Assembly: GCA_026388185.1 (NCBI GenBank)
Contig: JAPLKG010000001.1
Coordinates: 1 to 14,068 of the forward strand
Length of the DNA stretch: 14,068 nt
Direction: 5' to 3'
Origin: Candidatus Eisenbacteria bacterium
Lineage (GTDB): Bacteria > Eisenbacteria > RBG-16-71-46 > JAFGJU01
Part shown: positions 6,970 to 13,267 of the stretch, piece after piece
Position numbering within the stretch: the stretch's first letter is position 1
Layout of the letters: every line of letters begins with the position of its first letter
Position numbers and translations under genes: made by a program
The notes under the pieces: model-generated
The model's database searches: none
What the model saw: the letters and a program-made list of their open reading frames with translations, nothing else
What the model was told of the DNA's origin: nothing

Positions 6970-9411
6970 ATGCATAGAGACGGAGAGACGCAACTGCGGG
7001 TTCGCATCGCGTTAGTGTTCGTGTTTGCCATGGCGCTCTTGACCCTGTGGGCGCCGTGGTCGCTGGCGATAGAGGGGAACGGCAAACTCCAGATCCATCA
7101 TATCGCTGTGGGCCAGGGGGACGGCGCGGTCATCATCACTCCGGAGGGCCGGGTTGTTCTCGTAGATAGCGGGGACAACTGCACACTATTCGTGAGCTAC
7201 ATCAGCAGTCTGGGCATAACGAGTGTAGACTACCATTTCGCGTCACACTACCACGCTGACCACATCGGGTGCCTGGATAACCTCCTTGCGACCGGCGTGA
7301 CGCTCGACATCGCCGGATACGACAGGGGATACTCCTACACGACCCAGGCTTACACGACCTACGTGAACACCCTTGGCGCCAAGAGACAGACCATGGCCAA
7401 GAACCAGGTCGTCACGCTAGACTCACTGTCGGCGCATCCGGTGTACATCAAGTGTGTGGACTTGAACGGTGCCGGAGTCTATTCGCCAACCGGCAGCGAT
7501 GAAAACGCAAAGAGCATGGTACTCAAGGTAAGTTACGGTGAGTTTGACGAATCCCTGGGAGGCGACCTGACTGCGAGTCCTTCGGTGGAGCCCACGGTAG
7601 GCCCTGAGATGGGCGATGTAGAGGTGTACAAAGTCCATCACCACAGTGCCTCGACATCTAGCTATGACGCCTGGCTCAATGCGACTACTCCTGAAGTGGC
7701 CGTGATCTCCCTTGGTGGCAATTCCTATGGCTATGTTCCGGCGGCAACCCTCACGAGATTGCACAGCCACGGGGTGAAGACATACTGGACCAACGCGGGT
7801 TCCTCTGCGAGCCCGGTTGAGGGTTGGGACAAGGTCGGAGGCAATATCGTCATCCAGGCCGACTGGAGCCCGGGGGCACCGTACACGGTCACCGGCAGCG
7901 GCTTCGTTGACACCTACTACAACTCTGGCACCGCTGCGGACCTGACGCCGCCGGAGGTTGCGGTGCTCAAGCCGGTGGGTGGTGAGATTCTGTATGTAGG
8001 TTCTGAGGAAATGATTGAGTGGATCGCCACAGATAATGTGGGTGTCGACTCGGTCAGCATGTACTACTCCACGGACGGCGGGGCCACTTTCCCGTACACG
8101 ATTGCCACAGGCGAGCAGAATGATTCGAGTTACACATGGTTAGTTCCGGATACCCCCTCGGACAGCTGCGTTGTGAAGATTGTCGCGTACGATTCCTCGC
8201 TCAATTCCGGGGAGGGCGTCAGCGCGTCGCTTTTCAGCATCCGGGGCGAGGTGGGCGTGGACGGAGCCATCGCCGCCTGGGGGTTTAATGGCACTGCGCA
8301 GTGCAACGTCCCTGCGCCGAATGCCGACTTCGTAGCAATCGCTGCAGGCTGGGATCACAGCCTGGGCCTTAAGTCCGACAGCACCATCGTCGCCTGGGGG
8401 TATAATAACAGCGGGCAGTGCAACGTCCCCGCGCCGAATGCCGACTTCGTAGCAATCGCTGCAACCGGGCGTCACAGCCTGGGCCTTAAGTCCGACAGCA
8501 CCATCGTCGCTTGGGGTGATAATGGCGAGGGGCAGTGCAACGTCCCTGCGCCGAATGCTGACTTTGTAGCAATCGATGCAGGCGGGTGGTTCAGCCTGGG
8601 CCTTAAGTCCGACGGGACCATCGTTGCCTGGGGATTGAATAACTTTGGGCAGTGCAACGTCCCTGTGCCGAATGCTGACTTCGTGGCAATCTCAGCAGGC
8701 GGGGATCACAGCCTGGGCCTTAAGTCCGACAGCACCATCGTCGCCTGGGGGTATAATGGCAATGGGCAGTGCAATGTCCCTGCGCCGAATGCCGACTTCG
8801 TAGCACTCGCGGGAGGCTGGTATCACAGCTTGGGTGTTAAGTCCGATGGGACCGTCGTTGCCTGGGGGAGGAATGACTATGGTGAGTGCAATATTCCTGC
8901 AGAGAATGCCGACTTCGTAGCAGTCGCGGGAGGCTGTATGCACAGCTTGGGCGTTAAGTCCGATGGGACCATTGTCACCTGGGGGTGGAACGAAAGTGGC
9001 CAGTGCAATGTCCCTGTGCCGAATGCCGACTTCGTAGCAGTCGAGGCGGGCGGGTATAACAGCCTGGGTTTGAAACGCCCATCTGTGATTTCTGTTGAGG
9101 GGCCCAAGCCAGCCGTTGTGCCCGGAGCATCTATGCTCTCAGTAGTGTCTGTTTCACCCAACCCGTTCAATCCCTCTGTAGAGATTGTTTTCGAAAGGCA
9201 GGGGTCGGGTCAGGTAGCTATGGAGATCTATGATGTGAGGAGTAGGCACATAAGGACGGTGTCTCTTGGGTTTTTTGGGTCCGGTCTGCACAGGGCACGG
9301 TGGGACGGACGGGATGCGAGCGGGGCTGACGTGTCTTCGGGGGTGTACTTCATACGTCTTTGGAGCACTGAGGCGGAATCCCTGCCGGTGAAGGCTGTAT
9401 TGATCCGCTGA
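6970..9411 (+). CDS. Exported ComEC-like metallo-hydrolase / Ig-like / RCC1 propeller / FlgD-Ig tail protein
   Basis: 813 residues from ATG 6970. GGAGG ends only 2 nt before this ATG, but the upstream GTG at 6943 has no site at all. Signal segment: VRIALVFVFAMALLTLWAPWSLA. Residues about 35-310 form a metallo-beta-lactamase fold of the ComEC/Rec2 C-terminal type: VGQGDGAVII, VLVDSGD, the metal motif H93-x-H95-x-D97-H98 (SHYHADHIG), H223-H225 (KVHHHSAS) and VISLGGNSYGYV. Residues about 325-425 are an Ig-like domain. Residues 432-702 are seven RCC1-like repeats of about 39 residues, giving a beta-propeller. Residues 726-813 are a FlgD-Ig/type IX-like tail (SPNPFNPS...GVYFIRL). ComEC-type domains are linked to DNA or phosphodiester hydrolysis; no ComEC membrane channel is present, so the substrate is unknown. 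Likely secreted and surface-attached. Confidence 0.9.
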   Translation: MHRDGETQLRVRIALVFVFAMALLTLWAPWSLAIEGNGKLQIHHIAVGQGDGAVIITPEGRVVLVDSGDNCTLFVSYISSLGITSVDYHFASHYHADHIGCLDNLLATGVTLDIAGYDRGYSYTTQAYTTYVNTLGAKRQTMAKNQVVTLDSLSAHPVYIKCVDLNGAGVYSPTGSDENAKSMVLKVSYGEFDESLGGDLTASPSVEPTVGPEMGDVEVYKVHHHSASTSSYDAWLNATTPEVAVISLGGNSYGYVPAATLTRLHSHGVKTYWTNAGSSASPVEGWDKVGGNIVIQADWSPGAPYTVTGSGFVDTYYNSGTAADLTPPEVAVLKPVGGEILYVGSEEMIEWIATDNVGVDSVSMYYSTDGGATFPYTIATGEQNDSSYTWLVPDTPSDSCVVKIVAYDSSLNSGEGVSASLFSIRGEVGVDGAIAAWGFNGTAQCNVPAPNADFVAIAAGWDHSLGLKSDSTIVAWGYNNSGQCNVPAPNADFVAIAATGRHSLGLKSDSTIVAWGDNGEGQCNVPAPNADFVAIDAGGWFSLGLKSDGTIVAWGLNNFGQCNVPVPNADFVAISAGGDHSLGLKSDSTIVAWGYNGNGQCNVPAPNADFVALAGGWYHSLGVKSDGTVVAWGRNDYGECNIPAENADFVAVAGGCMHSLGVKSDGTIVTWGWNESGQCNVPVPNADFVAVEAGGYNSLGLKRPSVISVEGPKPAVVPGASMLSVVSVSPNPFNPSVEIVFERQGSGQVAMEIYDVRSRHIRTVSLGFFGSGLHRARWDGRDASGADVSSGVYFIRLWSTEAESLPVKAVLIR
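8263..9075 (+). repeat. Seven tandem ~117-bp repeats encoding RCC1 propeller blades
   Basis: Seven units of about 39 codons, each with IVAWGxNxxGQCNVP, NADFVAI and HSLGLKSD blocks. Blades 1-5 are very similar at the nucleotide level (for example TGGGCCTTAAGTCCGAC is shared exactly); blades 6-7 have drifted (GECNIP, SLGVKSDG). Seven blades is the canonical number for an RCC1 propeller. The near identity points to recent expansion or gene conversion. Every blade keeps one Cys in the QCNVP block. Confidence 0.9.
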
Positions 9412-9631
9412 GGGGTGCCGGTCGAACTCGGGGCAAGCGATGGGCGTGTATGCTAGGAAGCCAAAGTTGTAGTGAGGCAATGCGCGCGGCTTAGATGTGA
9501 TAGCTAACACTTGATCGTACTGGTACTCCGCCTGTGGCAGTGTCTGTTAGACCAAGCAGCGATCACTTTTTCCCGGACGATCGCCTTGCGCCTGCACTCG
9601 GTGTCTCGTACGGTGTCCTCCCATCGCCGCT

Positions 9632-9707
9632 GTGAACGCGGTGCACAGTCTTGGGAACGGAGTTCTCACCTGTAACCGCAGTTCACACTGCTGGCAACTC
9701 CGTTCAC
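9632..9707. repeat. Nested inverted repeats (cruciform-capable)
   Basis: GAACGGAGTT (9655-9664) pairs perfectly with AACTCCGTTC (9696-9705). Inside, CCGCAGT and ACTGCTGG form a small hairpin around TTCAC. An alternative outer pairing, GTGAACG (9632-9638) with CGTTCAC (9701-9707), uses the same right arm. It lies about 225-300 nt after the stop at 9411, too far for a simple terminator. Confidence 0.55.
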
Positions 9708-9788
9708 GCCTCTGCTTCCCCTCTAGAATCGATTCTGTCACTCCAAACCCCCGCTTTTTGCGCCACTTTTCCGACGATCTCCCGCCAG

Positions 9789-9889
9789 GCATACATCTGA
9801 CTAGAGGTCCCCTGATTTCATGCAGCAAACCACGCCTTTTCCCCAGCTTTCTGCCCTGCTTTCCCGCTGAAAGAATCTTCGCCTGAGCC
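9789..9889 (+). repeat. ~100-bp direct repeat, copy 1 (upstream of ferritin-like gene)
   Basis: Matches 10864-10965 at roughly 80% with a few small gaps. The last 23 bases, starting CTGAAAGAATC and ending GCCTGAGCC, are identical. Differences do not follow a codon pattern on either strand, so it is probably not coding. It ends 212 nt before the ferritin-like start codon. Confidence 0.8.
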
Positions 9890-9936
9890 TCACAATTGAA
9901 CTGTCGCCCCTTACGGCGAGCCATGCCGACCTGAGG

Positions 9937-9985
9937 GCCGAGCGGTATTCGCGGATTGCGAGACTGTGCGGCGTGTCCCCTTGCG
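9937..9985 (+). repeat. Diverged 49-bp direct repeat, copy 2
   Basis: Gapless match of about 37 of 49 positions to 5469-5517. Its 3' end overlaps the -35 element of the promoter of the ferritin-like gene. Confidence 0.45.
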
Positions 9986-10009
9986 TTGGCGGTACGTTGG
10001 TGATATGAT
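9981..10009 (+). promoter_or_regulatory. Sigma70-type promoter of the ferritin-like gene
   Basis: TTGCGT (9981-9986), exactly 17 nt, then TATGAT (10004-10009). Transcription would start near 10016, giving a leader of about 85 nt before the ATG at 10102. Confidence 0.6.
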
Positions 10010-10101
10010 GCGCGGCACATCAGGCGAAAGCAGCTGATGGTAATGGTTCTCTGAGTCAAACAAGAGCAGCATACTATCGTTTCACTGCAACGGAGGCAGA
10101 A

Positions 10102-10776
10102 ATGACCGAACCGAACCGCAAACAGGCAACCCCCAACGGCGGCGGCAGACAAACAACACCGAGCGACGGACAGGCAACGTCGAACCAGGAGCAGGCAGCG
10201 CCGCACGACGAACAGAGTACGCCCGACAGCGAGCAGACGATGGCTGAAGTCTTTAGCCGCGCAATCGAGATTGAAAAGAAAGCCGCCGACATTTTTACTG
10301 AGTTGTCGAGTTTGTTCTCTCACATTCCGAACATCTCAGCGTTCTGGAAGGGAATGGCTGCGGACGAGGTCGTCCATATGGACACGTTGCAGGACATCCG
10401 TGGTACTTTGACACAGGAGCAGCTCTCGCTACCTCCAGAGAAACAGATATTGAAAGACATTTGCAAGGTTGAGGACCTGTTGAAGGGGGATCTAATCGGT
10501 CCGATTCGGAACTTGGATGATGCCTACGAGCTTGCACACGAAATGGAGTATTCCGAGGTCAATGCCATATTCAGATCCTTGGCAACCGGGATCGTTCCTT
10601 CCGAGAAGCTGGTGGAATTCGTAAGCGCAGAGATGGAGCAACACCTGAAGAAGATAATTGATTTTACTCAGAATTTTGGAGATCGGGCGTGGAGAAGGCA
10701 GATTAGTATTCGACACGCGCAAGACATTCCGCTGTTATCGACGACCGGCGATAGTGCCAGCGATAGAGAGCCTTGA
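10102..10776 (+). CDS. Ferritin-like/rubrerythrin-like four-helix protein with disordered N-terminus
   Basis: 224 residues; ATG with GGAGG 6 nt upstream. Residues 1-45 are a polar, low-complexity extension (Gln, Thr, Asn, Ser, Gly, Pro), probably disordered. Residues 47-190 form a four-helix bundle of ferritin-like style: AIEIEKKAADIFTEL (E58 a likely ligand), MAADEVVHMDTL (E89-x-x-H92), AHEMEYSEVNAIF (E149/E152) and AEMEQHLKKI (E177 or E179, H181). In classical rubrerythrins the fourth ligand pair is ExxH; here the spacing is ExxxH or ExH, so iron binding may be altered. There is no rubredoxin domain. Likely a cytoplasmic iron or peroxide-handling protein, though such domains also serve other roles. 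It has its own promoter and is flanked by the two copies of the 100-bp repeat. The family call is good; activity is uncertain. Confidence 0.8.
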   Translation: MTEPNRKQATPNGGGRQTTPSDGQATSNQEQAAPHDEQSTPDSEQTMAEVFSRAIEIEKKAADIFTELSSLFSHIPNISAFWKGMAADEVVHMDTLQDIRGTLTQEQLSLPPEKQILKDICKVEDLLKGDLIGPIRNLDDAYELAHEMEYSEVNAIFRSLATGIVPSEKLVEFVSAEMEQHLKKIIDFTQNFGDRAWRRQISIRHAQDIPLLSTTGDSASDREP

Positions 10777-11065
10777 TGTGACCCCACGTTGATCCTGCCT
10801 CGTCGTTGATATCGACGAACCCGCCGCAAGGACTCCGCACTACAAGCATCAGGGAGTCGGGAAGCATACCTCTGGGCAGGCTCCCCTGAATTCACGCAGC
10901 AAGCCCCGGCCTTTTCCTTCCCCTTTCTGCTCTGCTTTCCCCCTGAAAGAATCTTCGCCTGAGCCGCAGAAACAACTTGCCATCCCTTGCCCCCAGAGCG
11001 TTCATGGACTTAGGCAGTCATTGTAACTGCTTGCATGAAAGGCTCTTAGAAAGGAGGTGAGAAAC
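10777..11065. other. Intergenic region holding the second 100-bp repeat and a leader hairpin
   Basis: No gene is seen. It contains repeat copy 2 (10864-10965), and, closer to the next gene, a small hairpin with arms GCAGT and ACTGC (about 11015-11031). No clear sigma70 promoter was found for the gene starting at 11066. Confidence 0.5.
10864..10965 (+). repeat. ~100-bp direct repeat, copy 2 (upstream of the 179-residue gene)
   Basis: Partner of 9789-9889, with about 80% identity and an identical 23-base end. It ends 100 nt before the start codon at 11066. The two copies bracket the ferritin-like gene with its promoter, as expected if that gene arrived as a unit or the flank was duplicated. 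Confidence 0.8.
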
Positions 11066-11605
11066 ATGGCAAAGAAGGCGAAGAAAGGCAACGGAAAGGC
11101 CAAGGTTGCGGCGAAGCACAGGCAATCCGAGCAATCGTCCCAGGCCGCAAAGCCCGCACACGTGGCTTCCGACTTGGATGCGCTACGCAAGCCGGTACTC
11201 GACGCCAACGCTGGCCTGACCAAGGCTGAAACCGAGGCCAAGGCGCTCGTGGACAAGGCGCAAGCCCTCGTTGCAACGGCCAGAGGTCAGTACCGCGAGG
11301 CAGCAGCGCTCTACCGCGAAGCCTGCCGCAAGGCCGGAGTAGATTGCGAGTTCGAAGGCGGGCGCTCCACCAACGTGAGCCCCAAGGTCAGCTTCATCGT
11401 TGAGAAGGCTGACAAGGGCATCCGCGTGATGGTGAAGGGGAAGCCCGAGAGCGAGGAGCTGATCCCGCTGTCAGCGCTCAAGGCATCGATTGGCAAAGCG
11501 GCTTACGCCTACACCGACAAGCACGTCGGTCCGCGAGAGCGCGTGGGGAACAAGGGCGGGACGCTCGGAAACAGGCTCAGAGCTGTGATGGCTGGGAAGA
11601 AGTAG
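11066..11605 (+). CDS. Basic 179-residue protein of unknown function; full-length source of the repeated C-terminal tail
   Basis: ATG 11066 follows AAGGAGGTGAG, a near-perfect ribosome binding site; the GTG at 11057 lies inside that site and is rejected. Residues 1-30 are Lys/Ala/Gln rich (MAKKAKKGNGKAKVAAKH). Residues 35-92 form one long Ala/Glu/Arg-rich helix, probably coiled-coil. Residues 95-130 look like beta strands (VSFIVEKADKGIRVMVKG). Residues 137-179 are a basic Gly-rich tail: AYTDKHVGPRERVGNKGG, then TLGNRLRAVMAGKK. No signal peptide or membrane segment. The charge pattern suggests nucleic-acid binding, but no family is recognised. The tail region recurs, out of frame, behind the next three genes (12168-12233, 13170-13262, 13856-13996), so this appears to be the one intact member of a gene family in the window. 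Confidence 0.85.
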   Translation: MAKKAKKGNGKAKVAAKHRQSEQSSQAAKPAHVASDLDALRKPVLDANAGLTKAETEAKALVDKAQALVATARGQYREAAALYREACRKAGVDCEFEGGRSTNVSPKVSFIVEKADKGIRVMVKGKPESEELIPLSALKASIGKAAYAYTDKHVGPRERVGNKGGTLGNRLRAVMAGKK

Positions 11606-11615
11606 TAGACTGAGT

Positions 11616-11641
11616 AAGGACCGTCTGTGATAGGCGGCCTT
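11616..11641 (+). terminator. Hairpin terminator behind the 179-residue gene
   Basis: AAGG, bulged A, CCGTCT, loop GTGAT, AGGCGG, CCTT, then GCTCTTTCC. The stem includes one G-U pair where the copy at 12244-12269 has an A-U pair, so base pairing is kept while the sequence changes. The weak T-run fits a modest intrinsic terminator. Confidence 0.65.
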
Positions 11642-11683
11642 GCTCTTTCCTGTTCTGTGTTGATTAAGGACACGCTTTGGCAA

Positions 11684-11712
11684 TTGACAGGCAAGCTATT
11701 CGTGACTATGCT
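11684..11712 (+). promoter_or_regulatory. Sigma70 promoter upstream of the 65-residue membrane protein gene
   Basis: TTGACA (11684-11689), 17 nt, TATGCT (11707-11712). The same promoter with the same spacing recurs at 12290-12318, including flanking ATTGACAGGCA and ACTATGCT. The predicted leader to the ATG at 11921 is about 200 nt and contains hairpins. Confidence 0.7.
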
Positions 11713-11718
11713 GTGGCT

Positions 11719-11769
11719 GATTGAGCAGAGAGTGTTGTTATGCGGAAACCGCGTAATATCAGCTGTAGA
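11719..11769 (+). repeat. Leader repeat with TTATGCGG-AAA-CCGCGTAA hairpin, copy 1
   Basis: Aligns with 12329-12377 (shared CAGAG, GCGGAAAC, TAA and TAGA blocks). Here it forms an 8-bp hairpin (11738-11745 with 11749-11756, one G-U pair, AAA loop). It lies directly after the promoter, so it would be at the 5' end of the transcript. Confidence 0.5.
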
Positions 11770-11825
11770 TGGTGAGATTGTCGCTTAGGGTATCATCATA
11801 AGATAGTTGGACGACGTGCAGGCTG

Positions 11826-11885
11826 CGAGTGTTATGGCGCTCCAAAGGCGCTTATCTGGAAACGGTATGAGCCGTAGTTCGGCAG
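11826..11885 (+). repeat. Structured leader element with GGCGCTCCAAAGGCGC hairpin, copy 1
   Basis: A CGAGTGTTAT block is followed by GGCGCTCCAAAGGCGC (11836-11851), identical to 13495-13510. A second potential stem, ACGG with CCGT, follows at about 11871-11875. It ends about 35 nt before the start codon at 11921. It may be a structured mRNA leader or part of a recombination site. Confidence 0.6.
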
Positions 11886-11920
11886 CCAAGGGAAACGCAG
11901 GATCAGCGGAGGGGGGGATA

Positions 11921-12118
11921 ATGAGGAAGTTCTTTGAGTCAGGCCTTGCCTTCATGCTAGTTGCCCTGGTTTGGATCGCGGTTGGCCTGCTTTCTGGCAG
12001 ACCGGGTTTGGGAGCTCTGGGAGTGTTTTGGCTAGTACTAGCGGTAGCCGTGAGAGCGAGGAGCACCAAGAAGCAGCGACCCACACCTGAGTCCCAGGGG
12101 AAGGACGACGCTACCTAG
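11921..12118 (+). CDS. Small membrane protein, 65 residues, two transmembrane helices
   Basis: ATG 11921 is chosen because of the strong GGAGGGGGG ribosome binding site just upstream; an in-frame earlier start at 11807 would add the structured leader and has no such site. Residues 4-24 (FFESGLAFMLVALVWIAVGLL) split as a first helix around MLVALVWIAVGLL, then GRPGLG turn, then a second helix GALGVFWLVLAVAV. The C-terminus (about residues 46-65) is a basic, polar tail (RARSTKKQRP...), so both ends are probably cytoplasmic by the positive-inside rule. No family is recognised. It is the second ORF of the cassette-like array, has its own promoter upstream (11684-11712) and is followed 49 nt later by a truncated copy of the tail of the 179-residue gene. 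Confidence 0.75.
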   Translation: MRKFFESGLAFMLVALVWIAVGLLSGRPGLGALGVFWLVLAVAVRARSTKKQRPTPESQGKDDAT

Positions 12119-12130
12119 CACGTATGAGGC

Positions 12131-12167
12131 CTCCCGCCGTCAAGGGATAGAGTCTCCCTTTGACCGG
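12131..12167 (+). terminator. Imperfect hairpin after the membrane protein gene
   Basis: CGCCGTCAAGGG (about 12135-12146) can pair with CCCTTTGACCGGCG (about 12156-12169) with small bulges, and overlaps the start of the tail remnant. It lacks a clean T-run. The junction between this gene and the tail remnant falls here. Confidence 0.35.
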
Positions 12168-12233
12168 CGCGTGGGCAACAAAGGAGGGACACTCGGGAAT
12201 AGGCTCAGAGCTGTGATGGCGGGGAAGAAATAG
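12168..12233 (+). pseudogene. Tail remnant B: last 21 codons of a paralogue of the 179-residue gene
   Basis: In its own frame (not that of the preceding gene) it encodes the final 21 residues of the 179-residue protein exactly, including GNKGGTLGNRLRAVM, and its stop codon. Compared with 11540-11605 there are 8 base differences, all synonymous third positions. There is no start codon or ribosome binding site, so it is not a gene by itself. The pattern says the sequence evolved as coding DNA before being cut from its 5' part. Confidence 0.8.
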
Positions 12234-12243
12234 CAAGCTGAGT

Positions 12244-12269
12244 GAGGACCGTCTGTGATAGACGGCCTT
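12244..12269 (+). terminator. Hairpin terminator behind tail remnant B
   Basis: GAGG, bulged A, CCGTCT, loop GTGAT, AGACGG, CCTT, followed by GCTCTTCGTGTTTT. Same design, bulge and loop as 11616-11641, with the G-U pair there replaced by A-U here. Confidence 0.65.
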
Positions 12270-12289
12270 GCTCTTCGTGTTTTGTGCGA

Positions 12290-12318
12290 TTGACAGGCAG
12301 ATGATTCACAACTATGCT
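12290..12318 (+). promoter_or_regulatory. Sigma70 promoter of the lipoprotein gene
   Basis: TTGACA (12290-12295), 17 nt, TATGCT (12313-12318), with flanks nearly identical to those at 11684-11712. Transcription would start near 12325, about 65 nt before the ATG at 12390. Confidence 0.7.
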
Positions 12319-12328
12319 CAACTAGGTT

Positions 12329-12377
12329 GATCGGACAGAGGCTTCTTGGGCGGAAACGGCATAAAGGCGCAGTTAGA
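12329..12377 (+). repeat. Leader repeat, copy 2
   Basis: Homologous to 11719-11769: GA, CAGAG, GCGGAAAC, GCATAA and a closing TAGA. It occupies nearly the whole 5' leader of the lipoprotein gene, ending 12 nt before its start codon. Confidence 0.5.
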
Positions 12378-12389
12378 CACGGAGAGCTA

Positions 12390-13088
12390 ATGAAACGTAT
12401 TAGCGAGTTTACGTGCAGGGCATTTCTTCTTGTTGTGCTCTGTGCAGTGCTGAGCTGCAGCCGTTCGTGCTCTGGTTCGAGCGTCAGAAGTATGGGACCG
12501 GTAAGTTCGCCCGATTCAATCCCGGCTGTGGTGCTCCAAGAGTCTCTCAGGTACGTTGCTTCGCGGATGGGAGCGCAGTTCCGTCGCGATAGCGTTCGAT
12601 TTGACCGTGCGCGCTCGCTGGCTCATCCCATATTGCCGCCTGATTTTGTCCGGCTTCACCCGGACCTTGCTTCTTTGCCATGGTTTCGCATGTGCTTTCG
12701 CTTTAGTGTGCCAGAATCGCCGTGGGTCGATGGCAACATGGAGTTCTTCGTTGACGGCCGGGGCCATCTTCTGCCGGATACACACGTGGACGGAATACCT
12801 GATTGTGTTCACCAGCCCTCGGAGTGTGTGTTTCCGATAGACGAGGCCGAAGCCTTTCGCCTGGCCAAAGAAGCGGGTCTGGAAGAGGGGCTAAGACCCT
12901 GGAAGGCCTCGTTTCATTGGTTGCGGGTCGGCGACAAGGATTTGATTTCTGGCACATACGTCTGGGACGTCAGTAACACGCGTGACGTATCACTCACGCG
13001 AGAGGGCGGCGATGCAATAGTGATCGACGCAAACTCCGGGAAGGTAGTTTACGCCCACATGGGATGGGGAGCACTATTCTCTCGTTAG
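12390..13088 (+). CDS. Predicted lipoprotein, 232 residues, with PepSY-like C-terminal region
   Basis: ATG 12390 follows GGAGAG and starts a lipoprotein signal: basic MKRISEFTCR, hydrophobic AFLLVVLCAV, then lipobox V20-L21-S22-C23. An upstream alternative start at 12327 would bury the leader repeat in coding sequence and is rejected. After a Ser-rich linker, the soluble part has RLHPDLASLPWFRMCFRF, then MEFFVDGRGHLLPD. The C-terminal part, FPIDEAEAFRLAKEAGL followed later by YVWDVSNTR and GGDAIVIDANSGKVV, resembles a PepSY domain, which is usually found in the periplasm or cell envelope and often linked to protease inhibition. That resemblance is by eye only. Four further Cys residues are in the mature part. 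It is the third ORF of the array, followed about 80 nt later by tail remnant C. Confidence 0.75.
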   Translation: MKRISEFTCRAFLLVVLCAVLSCSRSCSGSSVRSMGPVSSPDSIPAVVLQESLRYVASRMGAQFRRDSVRFDRARSLAHPILPPDFVRLHPDLASLPWFRMCFRFSVPESPWVDGNMEFFVDGRGHLLPDTHVDGIPDCVHQPSECVFPIDEAEAFRLAKEAGLEEGLRPWKASFHWLRVGDKDLISGTYVWDVSNTRDVSLTREGGDAIVIDANSGKVVYAHMGWGALFSR

Positions 13089-13169
13089 TCGTGTTCGGCC
13101 GGCGGCTTGGAACCGACGGATACTGTCCCATCAACTCTTCTGCAGAAGCGAGCACCGTCGCGTCTTCCC

Positions 13170-13262
13170 TACACCGAGAAGCATGTGGGGCCGAGAAAAA
13201 AGGTGGGGAATAAGGGAGGAACATTGGGCAATAGGCTGAGAGCTGTGATGGTGGGGAAATAG
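13170..13262 (+). pseudogene. Tail remnant C: last ~30 codons of a diverged paralogue of the 179-residue gene
   Basis: Encodes YTEKHVGPRKKVGNKGG, then TLGNRLRAVMVGK and a stop, against YTDKHVGPRERVGNKGG and TLGNRLRAVMAGKK in the intact protein. Many third positions differ; amino-acid changes are few and mostly conservative (D to E, R to K, A to V). Upstream, GCG.CTT..CCTACACC still matches the intact gene but with a 2-base deletion, so the frame is broken there. No start codon or ribosome binding site. Confidence 0.8.
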
Positions 13263-13267
13263 GCTGC

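Larger units (their letters stand above)
9412..10101. other. Non-coding region upstream of the ferritin-like gene
   Basis: About 690 bases without a supported gene. The long minus-strand frame across it (9547-10323) overlaps the ferritin-like gene, runs through two repeats and has no family resemblance. The region holds nested inverted repeats (9632-9707), copy 1 of a 100-bp repeat (9789-9889), copy 2 of the 49-bp repeat (9937-9985) and a sigma70-type promoter (9981-10009). Confidence 0.6.

Noticed and set aside
9547-10323. 258-residue minus-strand open frame
   Set aside because: It overlaps the ferritin-like gene, spans non-coding repeats and has low-complexity runs (VVRRCLLLVRRCL style). 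The homologous repeat at 10864-10965 does not preserve its frame.
12313-12378. Integron attC-like pair: GCTCAAC (RYYYAAC) at about 12316-12322 and GTTAGAC (GTTRRRY) at 12372-12378 ahead of the lipoprotein gene
   Set aside because: Each 7-mer consensus is expected by chance about once per kilobase. The segment between them is not a convincing inverted repeat, the GCTCAAC overlaps the promoter, and the matching positions before the other array genes lack the boxes. No integron integrase is present.
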